Source: Boswellia sacra (lineage: Eukaryota > Streptophyta > Magnoliopsida > Sapindales > Burseraceae). Taken from it: 64,000 bases of DNA. Positions 32,640 through 45,102 of the stretch are shown here, one piece after another. The translations under genes were made by a program, and so were the position numbers. The DNA lies in NCBI GenBank assembly GCA_013180625.2, contig SNVD02004565.1, forward strand, positions 992,001 through 1,056,000. The letters run 5' to 3'. The first letter of the stretch is position 1. Each line of letters opens with the position of its first letter. The notes under the pieces were generated by a model that was not told where the DNA came from, did no database searches, and saw nothing but the letters and a program-made list of their open reading frames with translations.

Positions 32640-34834
32640 ATTTGCTCCTTTTTGTTAATTTATGTCTAGTTCTTTTGTTTAATATTTCCTATATATGTTC
32701 TGAACTGCTTCTTAGAAGGAACATGCACCAGAATTGGAAATATTTATATTCAAATAGGTTAGATAACTTAAAGAGAAAATCAGAATACAAGTCTTGATAA
32801 GTCAAAAAAAAGAGCGAATGAAATAGCTCGAAATGAGAATAAAATCAGCCGAATCAAGGAGATTATTTCTCAAAAGAGATAATTACATGACAAGAATAAA
32901 TCGAATTAGTCTTAACAATATTCTAAGAGTAGCTGTTAATCTTTGAAAATTTATAAAATATGTTTATAAAATTATATTTAATTATAAAAAATTATTAAAA
33001 GAAATAATTTTTTTTTGAAAAAAAATCATTGAATTCCATGCCCAAATAATAATTATAATTAAATTATAAATCTTCAAGGTGTAAATTAAAATTACCCAAT
33101 TCAGAATAAGATTTTGTTGACTTGGATTGGAAATTCCACATATCATTCAAAATCAATTTTAAAATGAAACGCAACCGTTTGCAATTTTTTATGCTCTACT
33201 TGCTATTGTTATTAAGATTTAAATTCAATCAAGAGCATAACCGATCTTGCCAAGGCAATCGAATCAATTTCTTTTTTTAAACAAATTATTTATGATTATT
33301 TATAAATTATCACAAACAATTTGGCTAAGAAAGATTTGGTAGTGGTAAACTAGGTGTCGGCACTCGGCAGGAGTAAGGCAGAAGGAAACGATGTCGTTTG
33401 CTTGGTGAATGTATGATTGCTAACATAAGCAAAGGGTGCGTAGATTGAAGTTCTTGGTGCGCACGTTTGGCGCCGTATATCATTGAGAGCAACTGTTGGC
33501 ATCGGCTTCTTGTGGGAACAAACAAAGCAACCCGGCAGCGAATGCTGGTTGGCCCAAATCTCTTGGTGGGACCCAACTATGGCCTACTAAACAAACAAAT
33601 TCTCGGCCCACGATATTTTGAAGATCGACTCTACTCGTGATGCTTTGCACTTCTTTTAACTAATTTTGTTTAATTAATTTTTTCTTAGTTAAGTATGCAA
33701 CTACGCATTTTACTTAATCAGCCAGTTAAACTTTTTTTTTTATGTATTTTTTTCAGATTTTTTTTCTTCTTAATTTATCTATTATTAGGGATATTTACAA
33801 TGACATCTTTAAAGTTGGGTTAAATAATATAAAAAATCTGAAACTAAAATTTGATTTCTATATTTTAGCAAAGCTAATATTAACGTTTTTAAAATTAAAA
33901 TAACATGCATCAAAGGTTTATAAACTTTTCTGAAAGTTCTTAATGTAAGTAAATTAGATCTTATGTATGCGATTTTTATATTTCCCTATGTATTTAAAAA
34001 ATTTATAAAAATATCCAACGTTTAAGTGTAAATTATAAAAATGATTATATCTCTAAAAATTTATATGTGATGAAAATCTATGTCATGATCATTTTGCCAG
34101 ATATTATTTGTCAAATGTCAGATATTATCGATACCGTCTGATGCTGTCGAATACTGTTCGACACATTCGTTAGAATTTTTGGATTTCGAATCGAGTCATA
34201 ACATATAAATTTTTTGAAAGATAATCATTTTTTAAAAAACCCCTAAAATAAGGATATTTTTGCAAATTTCCATATATGTTATCGCATGACATGAGAACAA
34301 AAGTTTACCTTTTTCTTATTATTAGCTAACTATTTATTGGGTTTATTTTGGCAAATGCCGGTGCATGTTAGCAAGTTTAGAACTTATGATGACATGATGA
34401 AAATGTCACGATAAATTGAGCTGGATTATGACCAGAAGGGCATGTAGTGGCAGGGTTACTGTGCAAAAGGTTGTTGTCTCAAAGATCTATAAGAAAACTA
34501 ATTAGTTGAAGAGTGATTAGGAAAGGCCACCCTACATGGTCATCTTTTCTTCAAAGTAATTCCATTAAATAAAAGTATGCTTGGAAGACGAAACATCCCA
34601 AAATTGGAAACACAGATTGTAACCTTCATTCATGTGAAAATTTTGATAAAATTATGTGCTTCTGAGATAATATTTGTATTTGTGTATGAAATTGTTATAC
34701 AATTATCACCTACTCTGACAATCACTTTTTTTTTTTTTTTCACCTTTAATATATCACTTCACCAGTCACCACAGGCACCAGCTGGTACCAATCACAACTT
34801 TGTTGTAATATTATATTTTACTAATAAATCCATC

Positions 34835-34843
34835 TTTATATAG
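34835..34843 (+). promoter_or_regulatory. TATA box of the FLA gene
   Basis: TTTATATAG, followed after about 55 bases by a long CT-rich tract (34896-34924) usual in plant leaders. The transcript would start near 34868. Confidence 0.6.
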
Positions 34844-34946
34844 TGTCAAGACATTTCTGGTTTCTGCAATTTAGCATTATCATCACCATTTCTTTCTCCT
34901 CTCTCTCTCTCTCTCTCCCCCTCTCTGAATTCCTCTTGGTCAGGTC

Positions 34947-35685
34947 AGTGTCTGTCAAACTCTGCTCTCATTGTACTGACTTCTAAAGCCATTTTAAGAT
35001 TTCCAGGTTTTTTTGGTTTTTCTTAATGCACGTTACTTATGTAATGAGAAAATGTTTAGTTTTGTGTGTGCCTGCTGTCTTTAGCTCATCTAGATCTGTT
35101 CTTTTGTCATTCTTGATGCACATTGTCTGCCTGCGAGAGATTTGTTGACTTGGGTTTGCTGAGAAATGTTGCAACGTGGGTTCAAAATAAGGTTTTGATC
35201 TGAGTTTTGCATTAAAGTTTTGATCTTTCGGAGATTTGTGAAATAGGAGTTTCTTCTTACAGAAGTTCACTAGTGGGAATCTAATCTCATTTCTTCTTAC
35301 AGAAGTTCACTAGTGGGAATCTAATCTTACTTCTTGTCTTGCATGCGTGATGCGTCAATGCTTTACCTAGTCTTCACATGTCAGCTTCATTTTGTTGTGG
35401 AGTCTCTTTCTTCTGGATTTGTTGCTCAAGATCTGACTTTGTGTCCAAGTGGTGCTCATTGATTTGCTTTACTATTTCTTAGCTGTGAATTGTAATGTGG
35501 GTAATAGGAAAAAAGTTGATTTTTTTTTTATGTCCTCTATTTCTGAACATTTAGGCTTTGATTCAGGGTTAGAGTTGACAGAATTTGTGACTTATATTTT
35601 GTCTGAATAGATGTGCTCACTTCATGAATTTTTTGGTAAGGCAAGATCTAGATACTAAGTCAATCACTGGTTTTGGTTATTGCAG
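34947..35685 (+). other. Predicted intron in the FLA leader
   Basis: A donor CAG|GTCAGT at 34944-34952 follows the CT-rich leader, and an acceptor TTATTGCAG|G ends at 35685, 43 bases before the ATG at 35729. The intervening sequence is T-rich with no frame. A 37-base direct duplication inside it (35251-35287 and 35291-35327) carries a second and third acceptor-like TTCTTCTTACAG. Confidence 0.55.
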
Positions 35686-35728
35686 GAATTTAGAGAGTCT
35701 GGTCTACTGAGAGGCAGCTTAAAAGATT

Positions 35729-36511
35729 ATGGAAAAAATGGGATTTTCCATGGCTTTCATGGTTGCTGCACTATTGCTACTGTGCTCAGGAGCAAATGCG
35801 CAAAAGGCTGCTAGTCCTCCCTCACTAAGCCCAACTCCAGCGCCGGCACCAGCACCTGATTTTGTGAACCTAACCGATTTGCTCACTGTGGCTGGTCCAT
35901 TCCACACCTTCCTTGGTTATCTTCAGTCCACAAAAGTCATTGAAACCTTCCAAAACCAAGCTAACAATACCGAAGAAGGCATTACCATATTTGTGCCAAA
36001 AGATGATGCTTTCAAGTCTCTCAAGAGCCCTTCTTTGAAAAACCTCACTCAGGACCAGCTCAAGCAACTCTGCCTATTCCATGCCTTGCCACACTACTAC
36101 TCTCTGTCCGACTTCGAGAAGCTTAGCCAATCAAGCCCTGTTGCCACATATGCTGGTGGGGATTACACCTTGAACTTCACTGATGTTTCCGGGACTGTGC
36201 ACCTTGATTCAGGATGGTCTAAAACTAAAATTAGCAGCAGTGTGCACTCAACTCACCCTGTTGCCTTGTATCAGGTAGACAAGGTCCTTCTTCCAGAGGT
36301 TATCTTTGGCACTGACATTCCTCCAACACCTGCTCCGGCTCCAGCTCCTGCAGCTGTTACACCCACTGCAGATGCTCCAAGTGAAGCAAGTGACAGTGGT
36401 TCCTCTTCTCCAAAATCTTCACCAGCAAATTCTTCTCATAGGATCATCAACTGGGGTATTTGGAGTCAGTTGGTTTTGGCAGTCTCAGGTGGCCTGGTCT
36501 TGTTCTTGTAA
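35729..36511 (+). CDS. FLA: Fasciclin-like arabinogalactan protein, GPI-anchored, 260 aa
   Basis: Single coding exon, ATG 35729 to TAA. Residues 1-24 are a signal peptide (cleavage probably at GANA|QK). An arabinogalactan glycomodule follows (PSLSPTPAPAPAPAP, 31-43), whose Pro would be hydroxylated and glycosylated. One FAS1 domain (~45-195) has the H1 motif ITIFVPKDDAF and the H2-type motif ALYQVDKVLLPEVIFG. There are four N-glycosylation sequons (N47, N79, N105, N149), a second glycomodule (PPTPAPAPAPAAVTPT), a Ser-rich spacer, and a hydrophobic tail (QLVLAVSGGLVLFL) that fits a GPI-anchor signal. FLAs with one FAS1 domain and two AGP regions act at the plasma membrane-wall boundary in adhesion and wall formation. 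It resembles the FLA7/FLA11 type, but I cannot fix the orthologue. Confidence 0.95.
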   Translation: MEKMGFSMAFMVAALLLLCSGANAQKAASPPSLSPTPAPAPAPDFVNLTDLLTVAGPFHTFLGYLQSTKVIETFQNQANNTEEGITIFVPKDDAFKSLKSPSLKNLTQDQLKQLCLFHALPHYYSLSDFEKLSQSSPVATYAGGDYTLNFTDVSGTVHLDSGWSKTKISSSVHSTHPVALYQVDKVLLPEVIFGTDIPPTPAPAPAPAAVTPTADAPSEASDSGSSSPKSSPANSSHRIINWGIWSQLVLAVSGGLVLFL

Positions 36512-38105
36512 GACTAAGAGAGGATTTTATTGAATCTTTAATTTATGTTGCGACGATATATCCGGATCTGGTTCATTTGCTTTGATTTTAAACAATTTTT
36601 TTATTAAAACATGTTATTGAGATTATGTATCAATATCACAATGTGAGTTTCTTGTGCTATTATTACTGTTCTTATTCAAATTCATTCTCTTCAATCCGAT
36701 GCCGTCTAATTTATATTTGGGACAGCTAACTTCATAGTCTCTTAAGTCATAAATAAATCATTCTGTTGTTTCTCTAAGTTAGTAGATGTGGATTTTAATA
36801 ATACTTTCTTGGGCATACCAGGCAGGAGAAGCAAAATGTTTATAAGAAACATGTTGCCAGAATGTTTTTACAGGTAGATTTTCCTTGTTTTCTCAACGAG
36901 AAAGAATGGCAAAAGCATCAAGACTCAAGAGTCTACAACTGGATGATGCGTAATTTTTCATCCTCAGAAGAGAATCCGAATTGCAAAAAATCGACGATTT
37001 CCATATCTATTAGATTAGACTGAACAGTTTTCATTGGAAGCCGTTATGATATTCTGTGTTAAAGTTAGATATTTGCCTGTAAGATAAAGGTTCAAAAATA
37101 CAAATCTTTGCATTTGTAATAGGGCAATTTCAAATTTCCGATTTTCTTTACAAATGGGGCAATCCACTTCAAAGATTTAACAACAAGATCGATGATGCTT
37201 CATCAATACTCAAGATAAAGCTCCTTCTAAAAATGACATACCCTTAACAAACAAGGAAAAGAAAGTAATTGACAATTGTCAGGACTCAAAAAGAAAAGAA
37301 TGCGTTTCATTTATATACTAATGCCACTTCATTTTCCAAATCTCAGCAGATGACAATCTCTTCAAGTAATTGTGTGGTTACAAGTTGCTTGTTCTGGCTC
37401 TTTAACACTTACATCAATTTTGTTACTCTCTATAAACTTTGCTGCAAAAGAAAGTCCTTGCTTGACATAAAAATGCTACAAGGCATCATAACGGCTTTCA
37501 GCATCTGAAACTTTGCTTGCAAGAGCCATTAACCTCAACCATGTGAATTCCAGTTGTGTAATTGCTGCTTACTGTGGATTGTGAAACCATTTGATTGGAC
37601 AAAGATGGTCACATGGATTATTAAAGTTTGAAGCATTAGGGCCAAGTGGAATCACCTTTATTTTCTGACATTCATCGAAAGTAAAAAGGATAAGTATTCA
37701 CAGCATAGACAGCTATACGCTGAAAGCATTAGCCACAACAAATATTTTCACGAGTTGAACAATGTGGTCACCAACCATAGTTAAAGATAAGGAGCATAGC
37801 AATTATTGTTCGCTTGTACAACAGTACAAGCAAACCCCAATATCCCCGGTACTCAATATACTTGGTCCTCTCAAATGTGAATCTGTGATGAAGACATTTA
37901 TATGTATAAGACTCCGCTAACAAGCAACAACTACAAGTGACAACAACGGTGGACATGCTCCTGAATTCCACTGTCATCAAAGTATGATCTTAAATTTCTA
38001 GTTGTTTTGTAGTTTTTTTTTTTAATTTCTATTTTTTAAATGAATGGCGAGTAATTTTTTAAAAATGTTATCAGAGAGAGAAATATTCGAATACTAACAT
38101 CGAAT
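36512..38105. other. Intergenic, no gene seen
   Basis: About 1.6 kb between the FLA stop and the tRNA. The first ~200 bases are the FLA 3' region. Beyond that only short chance frames on both strands. Confidence 0.5.
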
Positions 38106-38179
38106 GGCCTATTAGCTCAGTTGGTTAGAGCGTCGTGCTAATAACGCGAAGGTCGCAGGTTCGAGACCTGCATGGGCCA
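38106..38179 (+). tRNA. trnI-AAU: tRNA-Ile (anticodon AAT)
   Basis: A complete 74-base cloverleaf without intron. The acceptor stem pairs GGCCTAT with ATGGGCC, discriminator A at 38179. The D arm holds AGCTCAGTTGGTTAGAGC. The anticodon stem TCGTG/CGCGA encloses the loop CTAATAA with anticodon AAT. The T arm is GCAGG-TTCGAGA-CCTGC. Internal Pol III promoters are the A box (about 38112-38124) and B box GGTTCGAGACC (38158-38168). The AAT anticodon, modified to inosine, is the major cytosolic isoleucine tRNA of eukaryotes; organelle copies use GAT or CAT, so this is a nuclear gene. Confidence 0.97.
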
Positions 38180-38187
38180 ATAATTAA

Positions 38188-38191
38188 TTTT
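38188..38191 (+). terminator. Pol III terminator of the tRNA gene
   Basis: First TTTT run after the tRNA, nine bases past its 3' end. Confidence 0.6.
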
Positions 38192-40084
38192 ACTATATTT
38201 TTAAAAATCTTTATTATTATTTTTATATTGGGTTTCTTACTGGATCAAAACTAACCACATTTATACTGGGCTATTGGGCTTGTCTAAGCCACTGAAACCA
38301 TGTTGGAATGTTGCCGGGAAGATGGGAGGCAAGCGGCCAATCCATTGTGGCGACCTTTATGTCAGCCACGTCTTCAAACTCTTCGATTGTACAAAACCAT
38401 GACCGACCCATGTTTCTTTGTTTTTGTAAGCAAGGCTGCTGCCTTTCCCTTGCACGTTTCAATTCTACTCTCACCTCTCCATGTAGCAAATTTTGCAGCC
38501 CCCTCGCCCTCACCTTCCTGCCTGCTTGCTTGCATGACCAATATGACTTATGACTTCTCCTAACCAATGAAAACTTTCACGTTCACCCCAAACAAGGAAA
38601 TCAAAGAAAACAAACCCTTGTTTTTTTTAGCCTTTACGGATCAATGATATCAGTAGACATTCGGATTCGGTAAAAAGGGTTTCCAAGTAATGATTCGGTA
38701 CTTTTTCTTCACTAATTGGATTATCCACATTGTAACCCAAGATGCTTCTTTTGTCAAAACTTAAAAGGCCCTTTTCTGATTGTGATTACTACTGTTGCTT
38801 TCAAGTTTTAACAAACTCATGTTAAAAAGTGTCAACCTTTCCAATTCCCACATTCCCCTCCTTTAATTATATCAATGATAGGTCAAGAAATAGATAAACT
38901 ATAGCTCCTTTCAGTCTCATTTCGAAATTATACAAATGCCTTAATCTTTGGTTAACGATTAGATATGTATTGTATATCTGACCAATTGAACAAGAATAAT
39001 TTTCAAAAAAGTGATATCGGTTGCCGCCACCTTGTCAACCAACGACACCGTCCAGAGCCAACCCTTGCCGGCTTTAATATTTGCTGGCATGACTAATTGG
39101 GACTTCGCAATTTGAAGTATTTGGCAGTTCAATAATGTTAAAATTACAACTAAAAAACAGTCAAAAATTTACAATATGACGTAATAGCTTATATGATAAA
39201 AAATTTATGGAGAAAGAAAAAACAAAGTAATAATCAAATAGAGTTAACTCATTTCAATATAATTTTAATATTTAACTATCAATTAAGTTATAAATTTTGA
39301 GTTATAAGACTAGCCTTTAACTTTAATTAAACAACTTCAGAGCCTTCTCCTCAACTTTGGGACGATTTTTAGAGTTTACAAGTTCAATAAATTATTATTA
39401 TTTTAACAATCCACCCATATTTGGGTGATCAGTGTATTGGTCAAAAGGAAAAGATTGACATTTTAAATTTTATTATAACACCATATATTATTATAAAAAG
39501 TAACTTCATTATTATTATAAAAATCTTATATTATAAAAAGAAACTTTATTATTATTCATAAAAAGTAGAAAATATCGAAAAATAAAAAATAAAAACAAAT
39601 GAACAAACACAGAGGCCTCGTATGGTGGTATCTGCTTTGTTTTTGTAGTGTTCTGTTTTGGTTTCATTTCCTGTGTCTTCGCGGGTCCTCTGACCAACAC
39701 GCTTTTCTCTCCTTCTCATTCAATTCATTATTTCTCACCATCAAAACAATAACATCTTCCATATCTCTCTCTCTCAAACTTATGACAACAAAATGAATGA
39801 AAACATTCTTTAATCATCTCTTAGCCTCTCTCTGTCTCTCTCTCTCTAAGGTTAGTTTTCCTCCCACGTTCTTTGATGGGGTCGAATTCATATTTTTCTT
39901 AGTCTTCATTTTCTTTTTGTTGAATATAAGAAAAGGGTTATAATAATCCATGCATGCATTGGTTTAAGCATCCAAGGATCTGCGTTTTGATTATTCGCTA
40001 GCTTGATCAAACTCTTTAACTTATGCAGTACGCAATCAGTTTTGTCCAAGGTGGAGAAGAGCTTAAAGCAAAACAAAGAAAAAA
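38192..40084. other. Intergenic and fimbrin leader
   Basis: Mostly AT-rich, no gene recognised. Frames around 38270-38570 on both strands have no family resemblance. From 39130 to 39310 there is an AT-rich sequence resembling one at 58370-58500, probably a dispersed repeat. From about 39690 the sequence becomes CT-rich (CTCTCTGTCTCTCTCTCTC), with a likely leader exon ending AAG|GTTAGT at 39850 and an acceptor TTATGCAG at 40028, just before the fimbrin ATG. Confidence 0.45.
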
Positions 40085-43000
40085 ATGTCTGGTTTTGTGG
40101 GTGTGCTTGTTTCTGATCCATGGCTTCAAAGCCAGTTCACCCAGGTCGAGTTACGCACTCTCAAATCCAAGGTGACTATAAAGAAATCTTTTTGTTCATT
40201 GAGAAGATTTTTGAAATGGGATTGATTTGGATGATGAAGGGATTGCGTTTTGTTTTGTAGTTTATTTCAGTAAGGAGTCTTTCGGGTCGTGTTACAGTGG
40301 GTGATTTGCCACCTCTTTTTGCAAAGTTGAAGGCTTTCACCGAAATGTTTAATGAGGATGAGATCAGGGCCATTTTGGGAGAGTCTCACGCCAATATGAC
40401 CGAAGAAATTGACTTCGAATCTTTCCTCCGGGTGAGTCTTTGTTTTCTTTTCATTTTAGAAAATCTTTTATTGGTTCTTCCTCTGTTTTCTTTGTTGTCT
40501 TCACAACCGTTTTCACATGTGTTGCCTACTATACTGTTTTAGTATATCATAAATGGACAGGTATGGTGCAGGCCTTTTGTTCTGTTCTGTTTGTTTAAAC
40601 ATTCTTTCCATAAATCTGTTCTTAATTTTTCTCTTTGTTGGTTCAAGAGTTATATGAAAAAGTTGAAAATTGATATCCAATAGATGACAGATTGAAAATG
40701 GAGCAGCCTTTCGAAATTTTAATTAGCATTTATTCCATAATATGTTTTCATATGTAATCATGATATGTTCAGATTTCGCAATGGTTTATAATTATGGGAA
40801 GGAAGGAAGGTGATCAGCAATTTTTGGGATTTTGGTAATTTGTAGGCATTTTTAAATTTGCAAGCCCGAGCAACGGCGAAATCAGGTGGTTCAAGGAATT
40901 CTTCTTCATTTCTAAAGGCTACCACAACCACTGTTCACCATGCTATTAATGAATCCGAGAAGGCTTCTTATGTTGCCCACATTAATAGCCACTTGGCTGA
41001 AGATCCATTCTTGAAGAAGTATCTTCCAATAGATCCATCTACAAATGCTTTGTTTGATCTTGCAAAAGATGGAGTTCTACTTTGGTAGATGCGCCTTATC
41101 AATTTTTTATTATTCTTTACTCTTTAGTTTTGGCAAATATATACATTTATTGATATTTGTTAGTTAATGCATGCAGTAAGCTTATCAATGTAGCTGTTCC
41201 TGGGACCATAGATGAGCGAGCTATTAACACAAAACGAGTCCTTAATCCATGGGAGAAGAATGAAAACCATACCCTCGGTCTCAATTCTGCAAAAGCTATT
41301 GGCTGCACAGTGGTTAACATTGGCACACAGGACTTGGCTGAAGCAAGAGTAAGTTGAGCCAGTATCAGCTATCAATTAGAATCTGGTTCTCATGGTTCTG
41401 AGGTTTTAACTTTCCCTGTGGTTCTGACTTATATTTTTCAACATGTTTACTTTTTGTAGCCCCATCTACTACTTGGGTTGATTTCTCAAATTATCAAGGT
41501 ATTCAACTTGAACCTTTTCCTTTAGAAGTATCCATGTAAAAGATTGTGATGGAATCTTATATCCATTACAAACCAAAAGTTGAGTTGTAAATGACTGCAA
41601 AGTTTTTCACTTTTGGTTGTGTTGTATCTTCATATGTTGCCGACATCAGATTCAACTATTAGCTGATCTCAATCTGAAGAAAACTCCTCAACTTGTGGAA
41701 TTGGTTGATGATAGCCAGGTAATGTATGTTGCTCGGTTTTTCTTCTTTTTCATGGTATGAACTGTGGTCATGTGGACGAGTTCTACTTATGTATTGTCTT
41801 GAGAAATGATTACATAAAAGTAATTCTTAACTTATTATCAAAATTTTCAGGATGTCGAGGAGCTTATTGGTTTACCACCTGAAAAGGTTTTACTGAAATG
41901 GATGAATTTTCATCTCAAGAAAGCTGGCTATGAAAAGCAAGTTACAAACTTTTCTTCGGATTTGAAGGTAGGGAATTACCAATTTATTTATGAAAAACCA
42001 CTGTACATTAAAGTATATTACTTTTGTTCATAATTTCTTTGTTGGCATGGTTTGATGATAAGAACTTTTTTTTTTTAAAATTGTTTTTTGGTTGAATGAA
42101 TATGCATGTGGCTTTTCGTTGAAGAAAAACATTAGAACCACAACCCTACTGCAAAAAGTTGTTACTGTAAATTTTCCTTCTCTGAAATAACCTTCAACTT
42201 TGGGCCCTAAGTTTCCCGAAAATGAAGGAATTCCAAGAAATGGTTTTACTATTGTGCTTGTCATATCTCATCAATTGTCTAGAACAATAGCAGTTTTGAG
42301 GATGAAAATTTTGCATGTCATCATGTTTCACATTTGGGTGACTGCAGAGCTAGTAGTTGGTGCATATTACTAATATAGCATTAAGTAATTATACATGAAG
42401 TACTATTTTCGAATCCTAACATATTCTCTCTCTGTTGATCTCATGACCTTATAAATTTGCAGGATGGAGAGGCTTATGCTCATCTGCTTAATGCTCTTGC
42501 ACCAGAACATAGTAGCTCTGCCACCTTTGAAACAAAAGATCCCGCAGAACGGGCAAACATGGTTATTGAACAGGCAGAGAAATTGGATTGTAAAAGATAT
42601 CTCACTCCAAACGATATTGTTGAGGGTTCACCCAATCTTAATCTTGCATTTGTTGCACAAATATTCCAGCATAGGTGAGCTATGATTGATAGCATTTCAT
42701 GCATCTGATACCTCATGCTAGTCCTGTTTTTTTCTTTCCCTTAGTTTCTATCATTACTATGAATTGTTCCAATCAGCCTTTGCGAAATTTTCTTCTTTCT
42801 TCTTTTTTTTTTTTTTTCTGTTAATGTTGGTGATATTTATACAATTCAAATTTGCGGCTACTTTTCATTTATGGTAAGGCTATTGATGTCCTTGCTTCGT
42901 ATGTGAACTTCCATTAGCAAAGTCACCCAATTTCTGTATCATCTAGGTGATCCACATTAGCTTCTTGACAAGTTTCCTTGTGATTCCAGATTAGTGCGTT

Positions 43001-45102
43001 TTATGCTTTTTCATTCAGTATCTTAGTAATTTCTGGTGGTCTGTGTTCTGCTTCATGCGTGCATGTGCAAGCTCTGGATTATTTCTAAGTTGTGGTTGCT
43101 GCTCTATGTTACTAGCATGTGTTTGCTCTTGCAGGAATGGATTGTCCACTGACAGCAAAAAGATTTCCTTTGCTGAGATGATGACAGATGATGCAGAAAC
43201 TTCTCGGGAAGAGAGATGCTTCCGACTGTGGATTAACAGTCTTGGAATTTCCACATATGTCAATAATGTATTTGAGGATCTCAGAAATGGGTGAGGATTT
43301 CATTTAGTTACCCTAATAGTGTTAACCCCTGTTAAATTGTGATGGATGTTTACCACTTATATGTGCAGATGGGTTCTCTTAGAAGTTCTTGACAAAATTT
43401 CACCTGGGTCAGTTAACTGGAAGCAGGCAACTAAGCCTCCCATAAAGATGCCGTTTAGGAAAGTTGAGAATTGCAACCAAACCGTGAAAATTGGGAAGCA
43501 GCTAAATTTCTCCCTTGTGAATGTAGCTGGGAATGATATTGTGCAAGGAAATAAGAAACTAATACTAGGTAAGCTTTGAATTACATGCTTTAAACTTTGA
43601 AATAATAATAATAGCAATGATAGTCGTAATATCATACTATCATGTAATTATAAATACATAAATTGTAATATATTCATGTGTTATTAGACTTCAGATTGCA
43701 GCATATAATAGATAAACATTTGATTTCTTTTGTTTTTCTTCTCAGCATTTTTATGGCAACTGATGAGGTTTACCATGCTGCAACTCCTGAAAAACCTGAG
43801 ATCTCACTCCCAGGGAAAAGAGATCACAGATGCTGACATTCTAGTCTGGGCAAACAAGAAGGTGAAGAAGGCAGGTAGAGCCTCTCAAATGGAGAGCTTC
43901 AAGGTAACCATGTAAACCATGGGCTTGCTTTGCAATTGGATCCTTTCCATGATTGATTATTTTGTTTTGGGCCTAAACCTTTTTGCTTTCAGGACAAGAA
44001 CCTTTCATCTGGGATATTCTTTCTTGAGCTTCTTAGTGCAGTGGAGCCAAGGGTGGTAAACTGGAGTCTTGTTACAAAAGGAGAAACTGGTGTGCCATTA
44101 TTTTTTAATTTATTGCATCTTTTCAAAATTAGTTGTGAGACCTTCAAGCTGTGTTGCTTTGTTGCACGAAAATGGGCATTGTTCCATGCTTGCGCCATTT
44201 TCTGCTTCCTAGTAAACAGTTGACTGGAATAGATATGCCTGAATACTCTGTATATACGCACCAGAGAGCGGGCCTCACATTTGATGTTATAAACATTGCA
44301 GAGGAGGATAAGAAGTTAAATGCAACCTATATCATCAGTGTTGCACGGAAGCTTGGATGCTCTATTTTCTTGTTACCTGAGGACATTATAGAGGTATGGT
44401 TTTTATATGTTTGGTCAATTTCATTGATTATACTTCACAAAATAATTTACATAAAGAAAAGACCAGGCGCCTTACCCCAATTCCTGACACATTAAATATA
44501 TGAAACCCTCTGTTTCAACTGCATGAAAATTTTTGTCTTGGTTAACAAGAGTACACTGCTTGACATCAACTTGCATTGGTTGATCCCCTCACTGGGTTGA
44601 CTACTGAAGTCAAAATTGACATGAACTAGCGTTTCTCAAATGCCTCAGCATGTTTACATTGATAATTCACTTAAGGTTTGTACTCAGTCCTGTTGAAGGG
44701 TAAAAAAGACTGTTAACTGATGTTCTTATTTCATTCCATTGATAATAATCTACACTAGATATAGCCAATAAATTTTACAACTGAGTGTTTACACTAGGTT
44801 TAGCTTCTAATCCAAGTCACTGCACACCACTGTGACAGGTAAACCAGAAGATGATCCTCATTTTGACTGCCAGCATCATGTACTGGAGCCTGCAACAATC
44901 AGCAGGGGAGTCGGAATTAACCCCTGTCTCGGTGAGTGACATTGCTAATGCCTTTCCTTCTTCAATCATGGACGGTGAGAGTGAGACAGGCCCGTCTGGT
45001 GATGCCTCCAATTTGGCTCTTGATGCCGCTTCAGATTCTGCTCTTACCCCAGAGGGTGGAAATGAGAAAGCATCTCCTAAAGTTGAAGAAAATGAATCCT
45101 GA
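40085..45102 (+). CDS. FIM: Fimbrin (plastin), actin-bundling protein, 690 aa, 14 exons
   Basis: Exons: 40085-40171, 40261-40431, 40846-41084, 41177-41348, 41460-41498, 41650-41718, 41851-41967, 42463-42674, 43135-43290, 43369-43568, 43746-43903, 43993-44089, 44302-44393, 44839-45102. Every join keeps frame, totalling 2073 bases. The N terminus (1-120, [20 protein letters not shown]) is the EF-hand-like plant headpiece. Four calponin-homology domains follow: CH1 ~123-240 ([20 protein letters not shown]), CH2 ~264-372, CH3 ~394-505 and CH4 ~513-621. The tail (622-690) is Ser/Glu-rich, variable and probably disordered. Fimbrins crosslink actin filaments into bundles for pollen-tube and organelle transport. 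Length matches plant fimbrins (~650-720). Which paralogue this is cannot be told. No break was seen; it converges with the BTB gene at 45962. Confidence 0.96.

Larger units (their letters stand above)
29751..34834. other. Gene-poor 5-kb interval with MITE-like debris
   Basis: No supported gene between the RhoGDI stop and the FLA promoter. It contains a Tourist-like element (30345-31195), a smaller inverted-repeat element (32454-32639) and long AT-rich stretches. A GC-richer patch at 33350-33620 has an 83-codon frame on the minus strand with no recognisable domain. Confidence 0.5.

Noticed and set aside
38271..38567. Overlapping 81-98 codon frames on both strands downstream of the tRNA
   Set aside because: Neither resembles a known family; openness on both strands of a GC-richer patch suggests chance.
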